Below, piece by piece: positions 8,154-16,708 of a stretch of DNA of 28,214 bases. Position 1 is the first letter of the stretch. Every line of letters begins with the position of its first letter. The position numbers were made by a program, and so were the translations under genes. Source of the DNA: a virus; IMG/VR virus record IMGVR_UViG_3300042907_000851, positions 1 to 28,214 of that record. One strand, 5' to 3'. The notes beneath the pieces are model-generated. The model saw only the letters and a list, made by a program, of their open reading frames with translations, was not told the origin of the DNA and made no database searches.

Positions 8154-11100
8154 TTAAGATGGTAAATCTTCTGATATTCTATCGGAAGTTATTGTTCTGT
8201 TGTCTGAATATGTTGTATTTATATCAGCCCCAAAATAATTGTTAGCGAACACATATTGGTCCACGGTCAAAATTACACCTGGTAAAGTAGTGCCGTTTGG
8301 TAGTTCCTCGTAATAAACATCAGCGCTGACCCTGTGATCTAAAATATCACAGGTTATATAAAGAGGCCAAGAAGTATTTGCAACAGCGTCATAATTCAGT
8401 TCTATTGCGCTGGGTAGAACAAACGGCTGAAGCTCATATCTTCCGAATAGAGCAGATCCAGCTGTATGGAATGTTGAATAGAAAATATCTTTATATGTTT
8501 CTAAACTTAAACCAGTTCTTATTTCATAAGAATAATCTTGATAAAAATAGCTATCTTGGATGACTTTATCAGAATTCAAAAGACTGTCAGTTGTAGCCCA
8601 ATAACCAATACCTCTACCAATACCACCTTTTCTTACTAGTCCTCTAATTTCATTAGCTGTGTCGAATGGTATATATTTGGTAGATAGAATAGCGCCGTTT
8701 GCTGCGCTGTTCACGGATCTGATTGTCATTTCAGGTAATGAATTATAACCAACGCCGCCATACCAAGCGCCTTCAGAAGTATTAACTGAAACAACATTGC
8801 CTTGAGAATTTGTTAGAATAGAACCTCTTGCTGGGTTTTCTGTAACGCCTCCAGTGAAAACAATGGTATCACCGTTAACATATCCTCTACCAGCTTTAAC
8901 AACTGTTGGGACTTGTAGAATTCCATAACGATAAGCATGAACAGATTCACCCTCAACGTAACCCTTTCCGGAATTAATAGCAGTAACTTTTTCTACGATA
9001 TTATTACCACTAGAGTTCAGAGCTTCAATATTATCATTTATGCCATTAATTGTGCCATCTAGTCTTTTCATAATATTAGCTAGATTAGTGTAATCTAAAG
9101 TACTATATGTGTAAGATAGAATACTGAAAATATCAGAACTACCAGTTGTCTTATTTCTACCAGAATATTCAGAATCGTCAAACTGCGCTGGCATAATAAC
9201 AACAGATCTACCATACAAAGAACTAGAAGTAGAACTATTATTTGTGAAACCATACAATTGTATTGAAACATCGCTTATTATGTTTCTGATAACAGCCAAC
9301 TCTAAAGTGTTTGCATTTGAGCTATTTGCTTGAAGATAGATAATATCGTCGTTGGCAAAATATTTACTGAATTTGGCTGTTTTGATAAAATGTTTTTCTG
9401 CAGCAACAGAAGACCCTGTATATATTTGAATTACCGGACCACCAGCTGAATTACTTAAAGTAATAGCTGATGAATTGGTAGTCTTAATATAAAGCACAGA
9501 ATTTGCTGATAGATTAGCTATGGCTGTATTACCAGCCGGAACGTCGTAATATACTCTATCGTTGACTGCAAAATACAAATCAGCATTTGCTATTTTGAAC
9601 GCATAACTAGTATTATTAATCGATGTAGTATTAGCATAAACTGATGTTATAAATCCATTAACGTATGGATAAGTGTTACGTAAAGTATCGTTTAATAAGT
9701 AATGAGTTTCACCAGCTAATATAACACTAGTTGATATTTCAATAGGATCTGAGTTACCAGTAAATGTATCGCTTAATGTTATTGCAGTAGAATTAGAACT
9801 TTCAACGTAATAAAAAGAATTTGGTGTGAGACCAATTATACCTGTATTTCCGCTAGGAACTAGGTAATAAACGTAATCGTCTGGGTAAAAATATGTATTG
9901 GCATTTGTTAACAGAATAGAATAGGCTGAATTATTTACTGAAGTAGTATTTGCATAAAAACTTCTTGTTAAAGCCTTTGTTATAAACGAATGTCTTTCTG
10001 TAGTATTAGCAGCAACAGCAGTAGTAATACTTAATTCAGCGCCGCCCTGTGTTGCGCTCAATGTAATACCAATTGAGTTAGTTGTTTTTACATAATATCT
10101 AGTATTTGCTGTCAATCCGGTTATTGCTGTATTACCTGCTGGAACAATATAATCAACATAAGCATTAGCGTCATAATGTTTTAAAGCATTAGGTATAAGA
10201 ATTACATTACTAGAAATATAAGAAGTATTGACATATACTTGACTGGAATACGCATTAACAAAATCGTTGCTATTATACCAAGTCAATTTACCTGGAATAT
10301 TTTTAGACATAAAAGTTGATCTAACGAATACGTTTGCGGGCGCAATATATCCGTTACCAGCCAAAACGTTTGTAAGGGCTGCAATTCTTCCGAAACTATT
10401 AGTTTCATAACTAAAACACTCATCTAAGGTGGAAGAAGCATTAGCGTTTGGGTATTTGTAGAACCCATAAATTTCGTTTAATTGAAGGTCTTGATAATCT
10501 AAAAATAAATCAGTATTATATGTCAAAGACTTTACGTCAGCCAATTTAATATTAAAACTAGCACCCTGACCTGTTTGATCTAATATATTTTTATACAAGA
10601 AGATGGCAGCATTAGCAGCAAAGCCAAACCCACCGTTCTTAATATTAAAGTTAAGAGAACCATAACCACGAAACAAGGATGTAACAACTATTAATCCTTG
10701 ATCGCCGAACGAATCAACTTCATTAGTATCTGGATCTTTATATGCTATTTTTAAAATGTCACCAACGTTAAATGAATTTCCACTGTTGAAAACATCTAAT
10801 CTATCAAGAGAGCCTAGAATTGTTGGGGATAGACCAATCAAATTAGAATCTGTTTTATATCTCTCATCAACTATTTTTTCAGCAACGATGAAGTCTCCGC
10901 CTTTTGGAGCAACATGGTTAATATACATAACATATATTTCATTTTTGTTGAAATGTTCTTTTACAATTCTTTCAACTACTGCTGTAGTATGAGAAGAAAT
11001 GCCGTATATTGTTTTACCAATCAGATCCTCTAATACAGGACTCCAAGTTATTTCTAGGTATTTTGGTTCAACCCATTTACCGTCAGAAACTCTTAAAACA

Positions 11101-11474
11101 TCTTGGCCTGGTAAGTAAATATCTACGTTTTCGTTATAAACCAATTTAAATAATAGTTTATAACCTTGTATAGTTCCCTTAGAACGATAAACATCTAGAA
11201 TATGTTTTAATAGAAATCTTTTATTAGCAATGATATTAAACGGAATGCCATAAAGATATTTTTTCTGAAAATACTCCAGAAATCTTTCAATGGTGGTGTC
11301 AATATCTCTATATTCAAATAATTCTCTAGCTTCTTTAATTGGCTGGCCTTCTTGTTCCATCCACTCAAAGTAAGTCTTTACGAACAAAATGAAGTTTTCA
11401 CCCTCTTCTTGGTAGAATTGGGGGAACTGATTTTGAACAAAATTCGAGATTGTTTTTTCTATTGTTAAATCCAT
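8154..11474 (-). CDS. gp7: Baseplate wedge protein gp7-like, with inserted tandem repeats
   Basis: The 1106-residue product sits directly after gp6, as in T4. Residues 1-170 match the conserved core I recall in T4 gp7: NFILFVKTYFEWMEQEG, then DVYRSKGTIQGYKLLFKLVY, an acidic stretch, and LEDLIGKTIYG. In T4 this core lies in the C-terminal third; here it is at the very N-terminus, so domain order differs. Residues about 420-710 form three tandem ~100-residue repeats. The C-terminal part contains glycine-rich GKGYVEGE, GRGYVNGD, GVGYNSLPE motifs and a final segment (SYEIRTGLSLETYKDIFYST) typical of these long wedge proteins. gp7 is the wedge initiator bound to gp10/gp6. The upstream SD is weak and the start is 1 base from the gp6 stop. 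Confidence 0.75.
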   Translation of the reverse strand: MDLTIEKTISNFVQNQFPQFYQEEGENFILFVKTYFEWMEQEGQPIKEARELFEYRDIDTTIERFLEYFQKKYLYGIPFNIIANKRFLLKHILDVYRSKGTIQGYKLLFKLVYNENVDIYLPGQDVLRVSDGKWVEPKYLEITWSPVLEDLIGKTIYGISSHTTAVVERIVKEHFNKNEIYVMYINHVAPKGGDFIVAEKIVDERYKTDSNLIGLSPTILGSLDRLDVFNSGNSFNVGDILKIAYKDPDTNEVDSFGDQGLIVVTSLFRGYGSLNFNIKNGGFGFAANAAIFLYKNILDQTGQGASFNIKLADVKSLTYNTDLFLDYQDLQLNEIYGFYKYPNANASSTLDECFSYETNSFGRIAALTNVLAGNGYIAPANVFVRSTFMSKNIPGKLTWYNSNDFVNAYSSQVYVNTSYISSNVILIPNALKHYDANAYVDYIVPAGNTAITGLTANTRYYVKTTNSIGITLSATQGGAELSITTAVAANTTERHSFITKALTRSFYANTTSVNNSAYSILLTNANTYFYPDDYVYYLVPSGNTGIIGLTPNSFYYVESSNSTAITLSDTFTGNSDPIEISTSVILAGETHYLLNDTLRNTYPYVNGFITSVYANTTSINNTSYAFKIANADLYFAVNDRVYYDVPAGNTAIANLSANSVLYIKTTNSSAITLSNSAGGPVIQIYTGSSVAAEKHFIKTAKFSKYFANDDIIYLQANSSNANTLELAVIRNIISDVSIQLYGFTNNSSTSSSLYGRSVVIMPAQFDDSEYSGRNKTTGSSDIFSILSYTYSTLDYTNLANIMKRLDGTINGINDNIEALNSSGNNIVEKVTAINSGKGYVEGESVHAYRYGILQVPTVVKAGRGYVNGDTIVFTGGVTENPARGSILTNSQGNVVSVNTSEGAWYGGVGYNSLPEMTIRSVNSAANGAILSTKYIPFDTANEIRGLVRKGGIGRGIGYWATTDSLLNSDKVIQDSYFYQDYSYEIRTGLSLETYKDIFYSTFHTAGSALFGRYELQPFVLPSAIELNYDAVANTSWPLYITCDILDHRVSADVYYEELPNGTTLPGVILTVDQYVFANNYFGADINTTYSDNRTITSDRISEDLPS
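8216..8223 (-). promoter_or_regulatory. Candidate late promoter inside the end of the gp7-like gene
   Basis: Exact TATAAATA on the minus strand, about 84 bases upstream of the TTG-start 194-residue gene and inside the last ~25 codons of the gp7-like gene. The position matches the similar element inside gp8. No test of function is possible from sequence alone. Confidence 0.33.
9345..10230 (-). repeat. Three tandem ~300-bp coding repeats in the gp7-like gene
   Basis: Three units about 100 codons long lie head to tail. Each carries an anchor such as VPAGNTAITGL, VPSGNTGIIGL or VPAGNTAIANL (centred near 10135, 9845 and 9535), then a YYV(K/E)..NS..ITLS strand. The units are diverged at both DNA and protein level, so the duplication is old or the modules are functionally constrained. 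Boundaries are approximate. Confidence 0.75.
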
Positions 11475-11475
11475 T

Positions 11476-13290
11476 TTACTTTATTGTTTCTATAATTTCT
11501 ATATTAACATCTACTGGATCGATCAAAAGCACAACATTCTTTGATGCAATAATATCTTTATTCTTAGTAGTCAAAGACAATTCTATATACCCATCATAAT
11601 CTGCAGTCTTAAGATTTGATATTGTTACCATACCAGTGTTATAATCGATAGTTCCTATATCAGCTTTAAGAACTGTTCTTACGCCTTTCAAATAAGTATA
11701 AACAATAACATTTCCAACAGCGTCATCTTCCAAATAGCAATTAGGATAGATATTATCATCTTCGTCTACGTATGAGAACGATGTGCTTCCCAAAACTCTT
11801 TCGTCAGGATAAGCGACACCATTATAATATCCTTCTTGTTCGGCGCCATTATTAAATCTTATATCAAAAGAAGTAGCAAATAGTAATTTCGGAGTTAATC
11901 TTTTAACGATTTTAACACGTGTATCGTTACTAGTTATACTTTGATCTAACGAATCAATATGAGTAACGAATCTACTATATCTAAAATCATTGCCAAATTT
12001 TTCCAAATGATCTTTACTGAAATTTATTATTCCATCTAGAATCATACTTTTAATTTCAGTAGAATATTTTGTTGTTAGTTTAGAATTAAACTGAACAGTT
12101 GTAGTAACATCAATATAGAAATATTCAGGATCTGTAACTATAATTCTATTTGGTAATGCTATATAATCTTGCAAATAATTGATAATATCATTTTTCAATA
12201 AAGACGAAGCAGTTATTGATGCCGTTGGTTTAATAGATACAATAACTCTTCCATATAGTTTTGGTTCTAAGTCTTGACCGCCGTAAATAATAACGTCGTC
12301 CACCGCACCACCAAACTCAGCACGTACTAATGAATAATAGTCATCTACAGAAACTGCTCTTTGTTGTGTAGCATAATATCTTGGAGCATTAAATCTTATA
12401 TTCTCAATGCTTTCTTGATTTGCACCTTGTATAGAACTAGTAATAACTGTAATATCTGAAGCAGTGGCCTCGCCGCCATTACCTGGTCCAATGTTATCAG
12501 ATAATACGAAATTTTCTACGCCATTACCGTCTGAACCATTTGTTACAATGTAATCAACGTTGATAGAAGCACCATTAATAGGTTTCTTACCAAATAAACC
12601 ATCGCCAAACTTTATTTCATATTTCCCGCCTTCAACAGCTTGAATAAAGTAAACTGTAGAAATGTCGTTCAAACCAAAAAGCGTAGAAGCGTAAGTATAT
12701 TCTGTATTAGAACCATTTTCAGCAACATAAACTGTTAAACTTGATGTATCAACATTTTCATTAGATAATGTGAATTTTTGATTTTCTATATCATAATCTA
12801 CAACAAAAGAATCTGAGAAATATGTTCCTTCGTTTACTTGGATGTTATCAACCAAATATGTGTTATTCGAAGAAACAAATGTCTGTGAAAGATCGGTAAC
12901 AAAGGTATATGATCCATTGGAATTATAACCAGTAAATCTAGTGCCTTTTGGTAGAGTTAATTTGTTTGATGTTAGACCAGTGGTTTCTACAGTGAATGTA
13001 ATATTAGCAACAGCGCAATGTGCGCTTCTTGGAATATAGTTCAATTCTTTGGCGTGTGAAATAACAGAATCGATTTTCTGAGCGGAGTCCAAAAACATCT
13101 CAGATGCAACCATATTCAAATAGAATGAATTCAAAAATGAATTATATGACATAACATCAAGTAGAACGTTGATGTTTGAGCCGTCAAAATTATAATCTTT
13201 GAATGCTGATTGTGTCTTAAGGAATTCTTTAAAATTACTCTTAAGAGTATCGAAGTCTAAAGACGATAGATTAAGTGAACTATTTGCCAT
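11476..13290 (-). CDS. gp6: Baseplate wedge subunit gp6 (baseplate J-like)
   Basis: This 604-residue protein (T4 gp6 about 660) has the organisation of the gp6/baseplate-J family. It has an N-terminal helical arm (FLKTQSAFKDYNFDGSN, then SYNSFLNSFYLNMVASEMF), a barrel region with YEIKFGDGLFGKKPINGA, the ESIENIRFNAPRYYATQQRA motif and VSVDDYYSLV at about residues 310-325. The last is the classic J-family signature ahead of the core domain. gp6 forms the inner ring that holds the wedges together and contacts gp25 and gp53. The gene abuts gp25 with no gap and precedes the gp7-like gene by 1 base. Asn/Ser content matches neighbouring structural genes. Confidence 0.92.
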   Translation of the reverse strand: MANSSLNLSSLDFDTLKSNFKEFLKTQSAFKDYNFDGSNINVLLDVMSYNSFLNSFYLNMVASEMFLDSAQKIDSVISHAKELNYIPRSAHCAVANITFTVETTGLTSNKLTLPKGTRFTGYNSNGSYTFVTDLSQTFVSSNNTYLVDNIQVNEGTYFSDSFVVDYDIENQKFTLSNENVDTSSLTVYVAENGSNTEYTYASTLFGLNDISTVYFIQAVEGGKYEIKFGDGLFGKKPINGASINVDYIVTNGSDGNGVENFVLSDNIGPGNGGEATASDITVITSSIQGANQESIENIRFNAPRYYATQQRAVSVDDYYSLVRAEFGGAVDDVIIYGGQDLEPKLYGRVIVSIKPTASITASSLLKNDIINYLQDYIALPNRIIVTDPEYFYIDVTTTVQFNSKLTTKYSTEIKSMILDGIINFSKDHLEKFGNDFRYSRFVTHIDSLDQSITSNDTRVKIVKRLTPKLLFATSFDIRFNNGAEQEGYYNGVAYPDERVLGSTSFSYVDEDDNIYPNCYLEDDAVGNVIVYTYLKGVRTVLKADIGTIDYNTGMVTISNLKTADYDGYIELSLTTKNKDIIASKNVVLLIDPVDVNIEIIETIK

Positions 13291-13719
13291 TTATCGGACT
13301 CTTTTTAGTACTAAGTTAAGAGTTAACTCTGTTGGATTATTTATTAGATTATAAATTAATGTTATTTCTATTTGGTTTTCATTAATGTTATCAGTATTTA
13401 CAATAGTTTGTAAAAGATTAACTCTAGGTTCATTGTTTTCAACTGTGTTGTTTATAAACAATTCCAAAGAATCTCTAGCTTCATCGGTATTGAGTTCGAA
13501 CAAAGTTGCCATGACATCAGAGCCAACCGTAGGCTGAAATAGTCTTTCGCCTAGATTAGTTCGTATAAGATTTTTCAGAGATTGCATAACAGCATGCTCG
13601 TTAGTAACTCTTGCTAACTGATTGCCTACTGGTGTTTTTGCAAAACTTGTCATAAAATCTGAAAAGTATTCAATTTGTTTTTTTGAACCTGTAAAGGTGT
13701 CTGCTCTTGTTAATGCCAT
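13291..13719 (-). CDS. gp25: Baseplate wedge subunit gp25 (lysozyme-like fold)
   Basis: The 142-residue product (T4 gp25 is 132) carries the family signature: LIRTNLGERLFQPTVGS at residues 51-67, the NNEPRV (EPR) motif at 95-100 and the terminal strand pair LIYNLINNPTELTLNLVLKR. gp25 joins gp6 and gp53 in the wedge core and is conserved from T4 to R-type pyocins and the type VI secretion system, where TssE is the homologue. The start ATG has AGGA just upstream. The gene lies directly upstream of gp6 with zero gap, consistent with stoichiometric co-expression. Confidence 0.93.
   Translation of the reverse strand: MALTRADTFTGSKKQIEYFSDFMTSFAKTPVGNQLARVTNEHAVMQSLKNLIRTNLGERLFQPTVGSDVMATLFELNTDEARDSLELFINNTVENNEPRVNLLQTIVNTDNINENQIEITLIYNLINNPTELTLNLVLKRVR
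13338..13345 (-). promoter_or_regulatory. Possible late promoter inside gp25, upstream of gp6
   Basis: AATAAATA on the minus strand, one mismatch from the T4 late consensus, about 48 bases upstream of the gp6 start and inside the conserved LINNP-coding end of gp25. Low confidence because the same 8-mer also occurs inside unrelated coding sequence here. Confidence 0.2.
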
Positions 13720-13721
13720 TT

Positions 13722-14006
13722 TTATCCTACGTCTACTAAGCTACTTCCGGATGAAGCCTTTGGATTACAATGTTCTCCTCCAGCCGTTGGACATAAATTA
13801 TCTGGATTGGCGCTATCAGTCACAACTATTATTTTTTTACCGCCAATTGTAATATATGATTTACTGGCGATTAACCCACCTGCCCCATGAGTGTTTTGAT
13901 CGTTTTCTACTGCCCATAATTTGTTATCAATAGTGACAAAACTCTGACCACTAACCACTGTAGTAGCCCCACAAGATCTTTGGTCATCTTGTCTATGTGC
14001 TTGCAT
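13722..14006 (-). CDS. PAAR-like spike-tip protein (gp5.4-like)
   Basis: The 94-residue protein has the size and metal-ligand spacing of PAAR-repeat tip proteins, which cap the central needle of T4-like tails and the T6SS spike. Candidate ligands are H4, C12, H40, C72, H79 and C80. Short beta strands (YITIGGKKIIVVTD) alternate with Gly/Ser turns. In T4 the equivalent is gp5.4 (97 residues). It is encoded just after the needle protein (7-base gap) and 2 bases before gp25, so the context supports a sharp membrane-piercing tip. The SD is AAGG at an unusually long spacing from ATG (14004-14006). Confidence 0.8.
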   Translation of the reverse strand: MQAHRQDDQRSCGATTVVSGQSFVTIDNKLWAVENDQNTHGAGGLIASKSYITIGGKKIIVVTDSANPDNLCPTAGGEHCNPKASSGSSLVDVG

Positions 14007-14013
14007 ATACTAT

Positions 14014-14832
14014 TTAACCTTGCTCAAACTTAATAGATGCAGATTTAATTGTTATGGTGCCGCTTTCTATAACAATACTAGAACCACCAACCTTTATAGT
14101 TACCTTAGATCCAGCATCTATTGTAATATCAGTTGCTGCCTTAACAAAAGCATCTGAAGCGGAATTAATGGTAGCTGTTGAACCAGTCTGCACCATCATA
14201 GTGCTACCTGTTTCTATTTTACCTTTTTCGCTAACATAGTTGTCGTAATTGGCTCCAGCATACAACGAAACGTCTTTCTGGAACACTTCGATCTTTTTCT
14301 TTTCACCCATAGATACATAATCGCCTTCAGTGGCGTTAAATCTATCACCCTTTACTCTATGACGATTGGTTCCTGCATCAACATTACAATGAACTGGCGC
14401 TGAACCTTGCTGAACACCGTTGTATCTGGAATCTCCAGACATCTTAAATTCTTTTTTACCAGTTCCTCTGTAATAGTTTTTACCAGCAACATGACCAAAG
14501 TCATCGCCATGTTCCATTCTACCAGTCTTTTCGCCATTGTGATCAAAATGACCATCTACTTGAACTGACTTACCACCGCCAACATAACCTCTATGTTCGC
14601 CGGGATTTACTGAAGTATGAATTTCTTTTTTATCTTGATCGTGGTGCGTTATTTGATAACTACCGCTTGGGGTCAATGATTCTGAATACGACTTTTCATG
14701 TTCATCTGGATTGCGGTATGTTAGATGATGTCCTCCAAGAGCGTCCCATTCGCCATGAACGTAACCATACTTTGGTTCAATGTCATTCTCATCTAATGCT
14801 GATTTTGGAACTTTTTTGTTATGATCTACCAT
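14014..14832 (-). CDS. Tail spike needle protein (gp5 C-terminal/VgrG-like beta helix)
   Basis: The 272 residues end in a tandem beta-helix: ATDITIDAGSKVTIKVGG, then SSIVIESGTITIKSASIKFE. This is the pattern of the triple-stranded needle of T4 gp5 and VgrG. The N-terminal half is hydrophilic and His/Gly/Asp-rich (YGYVHGEWDALGGHH, HRGYVGGGKSVQVDG), with repeated short strands compatible with trimeric intertwining. No lysozyme catalytic domain is visible. In T4 this needle is the C-terminal part of gp5 after the OB fold and lysozyme; here it is a free gene. Its ATG overlaps the stop of the preceding gene (TAATG), implying coupled translation, and the PAAR tip follows. Confidence 0.8.
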   Translation of the reverse strand: MVDHNKKVPKSALDENDIEPKYGYVHGEWDALGGHHLTYRNPDEHEKSYSESLTPSGSYQITHHDQDKKEIHTSVNPGEHRGYVGGGKSVQVDGHFDHNGEKTGRMEHGDDFGHVAGKNYYRGTGKKEFKMSGDSRYNGVQQGSAPVHCNVDAGTNRHRVKGDRFNATEGDYVSMGEKKKIEVFQKDVSLYAGANYDNYVSEKGKIETGSTMMVQTGSTATINSASDAFVKAATDITIDAGSKVTIKVGGSSIVIESGTITIKSASIKFEQG

Positions 14833-16301
14833 TAACTTACACCTAACAATGTTAACATCTGAGAAATATTTTTCTTGCCTGTTTCAGTTACATCGCCACC
14901 AGCATAATATCCGCCGCCAGAAGCTCCTGGGAAACCACTACCAGCTCCACCACCACCGCCGCCGGATCCGCCACCAAAACCACCAAAACTACCGAGTAGA
15001 TTACCACCACCCATGTTACCAAGCACTCCTCCAATACCTCCACCACCAGAACCAAATCCGCTCATGATATTTGAAATGCCACCCATATTACCTAATGAAC
15101 CTAGAGCGCCGCCGACGCCACCACCCATGGCTTGATTACCCATTTCAAACAACTGATTATTAAAAGTCATATCTTTAGTATATTGATTCAATGTCTTTTG
15201 TATATCGCCTTGGTTCAATACAGATTTTGGTAATTGCTGAGAAGTAAGCATTTGCATAAGAGACTGTAACTGTCCTCCCATGCTCCCGCCACTACTGTTG
15301 TTTTGATTAGCGTTATTGCCCATATTGTTGTTTGTTATATTATCTTCAACGTTTACTACTTGTTTAGCTAATATATAATTCAATATTTCTATTGTTAATA
15401 TTGGCTGCGGATTCTGAACCCAAATATATGGCTTCAGATCAGTAGCTATTTCAATTTCAGACAAAGAATAAGTTTCTTCGTTTGGCGTGGTATACACAAA
15501 TGTTCCAGGTTCTCTTCTGGTATAAACTTTTTCGGTTTTGTCTGGCGACAACCATTCTATATAACCTGGATATGGGTCAAGAGCAATTTGATAATACTGT
15601 TTAATATAACCGTCAGGAACTTCGCTTGTTGCAATCAAAGGACTTGGAACAATATCGCCATAAATTGTTTCATCGTATACCGATACAGGAATATTCAATG
15701 GTCCATAATATAATGCAACTTTAATTAGATTGGCTATAGAATTCTTAACAATTTCTTGAAATCTGTCATCGACTTCATCAATACCGCCATTGTCCAAAAG
15801 GGTTGTGAAAACTTCTATTACTCTTTCGAACCCATACTTCAATGATAATAAAGCCAAAGCGCCAGTAAACGAATCATTTATTACAGTTATAATACCTGCA
15901 GGCACTGGATCGGTGCTATCAAGAATACCTTGTGGTGTGTTTTGACCTGAACCGCCAGAACCCATACCACCCATCATTCCACTGCCCATACCAAGGATAT
16001 TAGTCATCTGCATCAACTGAGGATACATTTGCGGTAGAACTTGAGCCTTACCTTGAGGATCAATTTGTTTCATTAATTGCGGTAAGTCAGTTTGACCTTT
16101 TTCAGCAGCTGCAGAAGTTGGCTTGTCTGCATTAGGTGCAAACTTATCTCTAGCGTCTGATAAACTTTTTGATTCGTCTGGTTTTACTGCCGGTGAATCT
16201 GCATATTTCACCTCAGCATTAATCTTTGGTTTTTGACCGCCTAATGTTTGATGATTAGGACTGACCGTTTTATTGTTATTTTCAAAAGCCTTTTCTGCCA
16301 T
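14832..16301 (-). CDS. Gly-rich structural protein between gp5 OB domain and needle, function unknown
   Basis: I do not recognise this 489-residue protein with certainty. It has a disordered, charged N-terminus (1-80), a Met/Gly-rich patch (GMGSGMMGGMGSGGSG, about 105-120) and a compact middle (about 125-320) containing ALLSLKYGFERVIEVF helices and strands with YIEWLSPDKTEKVYTRR. A Gln/Asn-rich linker follows, then about 100 residues that are mostly glycine with Ser, Met and Phe, ending in a short helix (KKNISQMLTLLGV). It overlaps both neighbours by one base in TAATG junctions, so it is translated with the OB-domain and needle proteins. This suggests a hub or spike component, perhaps filling the space where T4 gp5 has its lysozyme domain; that is inference. 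Confidence 0.55.
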   Translation of the reverse strand: MAEKAFENNNKTVSPNHQTLGGQKPKINAEVKYADSPAVKPDESKSLSDARDKFAPNADKPTSAAAEKGQTDLPQLMKQIDPQGKAQVLPQMYPQLMQMTNILGMGSGMMGGMGSGGSGQNTPQGILDSTDPVPAGIITVINDSFTGALALLSLKYGFERVIEVFTTLLDNGGIDEVDDRFQEIVKNSIANLIKVALYYGPLNIPVSVYDETIYGDIVPSPLIATSEVPDGYIKQYYQIALDPYPGYIEWLSPDKTEKVYTRREPGTFVYTTPNEETYSLSEIEIATDLKPYIWVQNPQPILTIEILNYILAKQVVNVEDNITNNNMGNNANQNNSSGGSMGGQLQSLMQMLTSQQLPKSVLNQGDIQKTLNQYTKDMTFNNQLFEMGNQAMGGGVGGALGSLGNMGGISNIMSGFGSGGGGIGGVLGNMGGGNLLGSFGGFGGGSGGGGGGAGSGFPGASGGGYYAGGDVTETGKKNISQMLTLLGVS

Positions 16302-16708
16302 TAATTACTTTTCCTTGTCCATGCAGGATTATCAATACCAGGTTTTCTAATTTTACCACCGGAATTTCTTTGGGCTTCTTGACTTTGTTGACCAACACCG
16401 CCATTACTATCATCATGACCTTCTGGCATATCACCACGTGCTAATGACCCAAGAACAATAGGATATTGCATAGCAGTATCATGAGGTAAATATGTAACCA
16501 ACACTCTAGAACCAACTTTAAGACCAGAAGGCGAAACACCAATTCTTGATGTTGCAGCCGATGTTACTGGTTGAACAACCATAGCCCATGGAAGTTCTTC
16601 GTCTTTAATTGATTGTTCATCGTTATGTTCGTTATATATTCTAACCTTAACACGTCCAGATCTAGTCGGATCTTCTTCAAAATTTCTAACTTCAGCAATA
16701 TAAAACAT
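16301..16708 (-). CDS. gp5: gp5 N-terminal OB-fold hub protein (split gp5)
   Basis: The 135-residue product matches the OB-fold at the start of T4 gp5: a DPTRSGRVKVRIYNEH strand set, then LPWAMVVQPVTSAATSRIG (T4 has LPWMSVIQPITSAAMSGIG by memory) and VGSRVLVTYLPHD, with PIVLGSLARGD closing the barrel. In T4 this domain sits on the gp27 trimer and is continued by lysozyme and needle domains. Here it ends after a short Gly/Gln-rich tail and the needle is a separate gene. It overlaps gp27 upstream and the Gly-rich protein downstream by one base each. Confidence 0.85.
   Translation of the reverse strand: MFYIAEVRNFEEDPTRSGRVKVRIYNEHNDEQSIKDEELPWAMVVQPVTSAATSRIGVSPSGLKVGSRVLVTYLPHDTAMQYPIVLGSLARGDMPEGHDDSNGGVGQQSQEAQRNSGGKIRKPGIDNPAWTRKSN

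Noticed and set aside
14881-15070. Short GGT/CCACC-rich tandem DNA repeats as a CRISPR or satellite array
   Set aside because: They are the codons of the glycine-rich protein end, irregular in length and in frame; no spacer-repeat structure exists here or elsewhere in the window.
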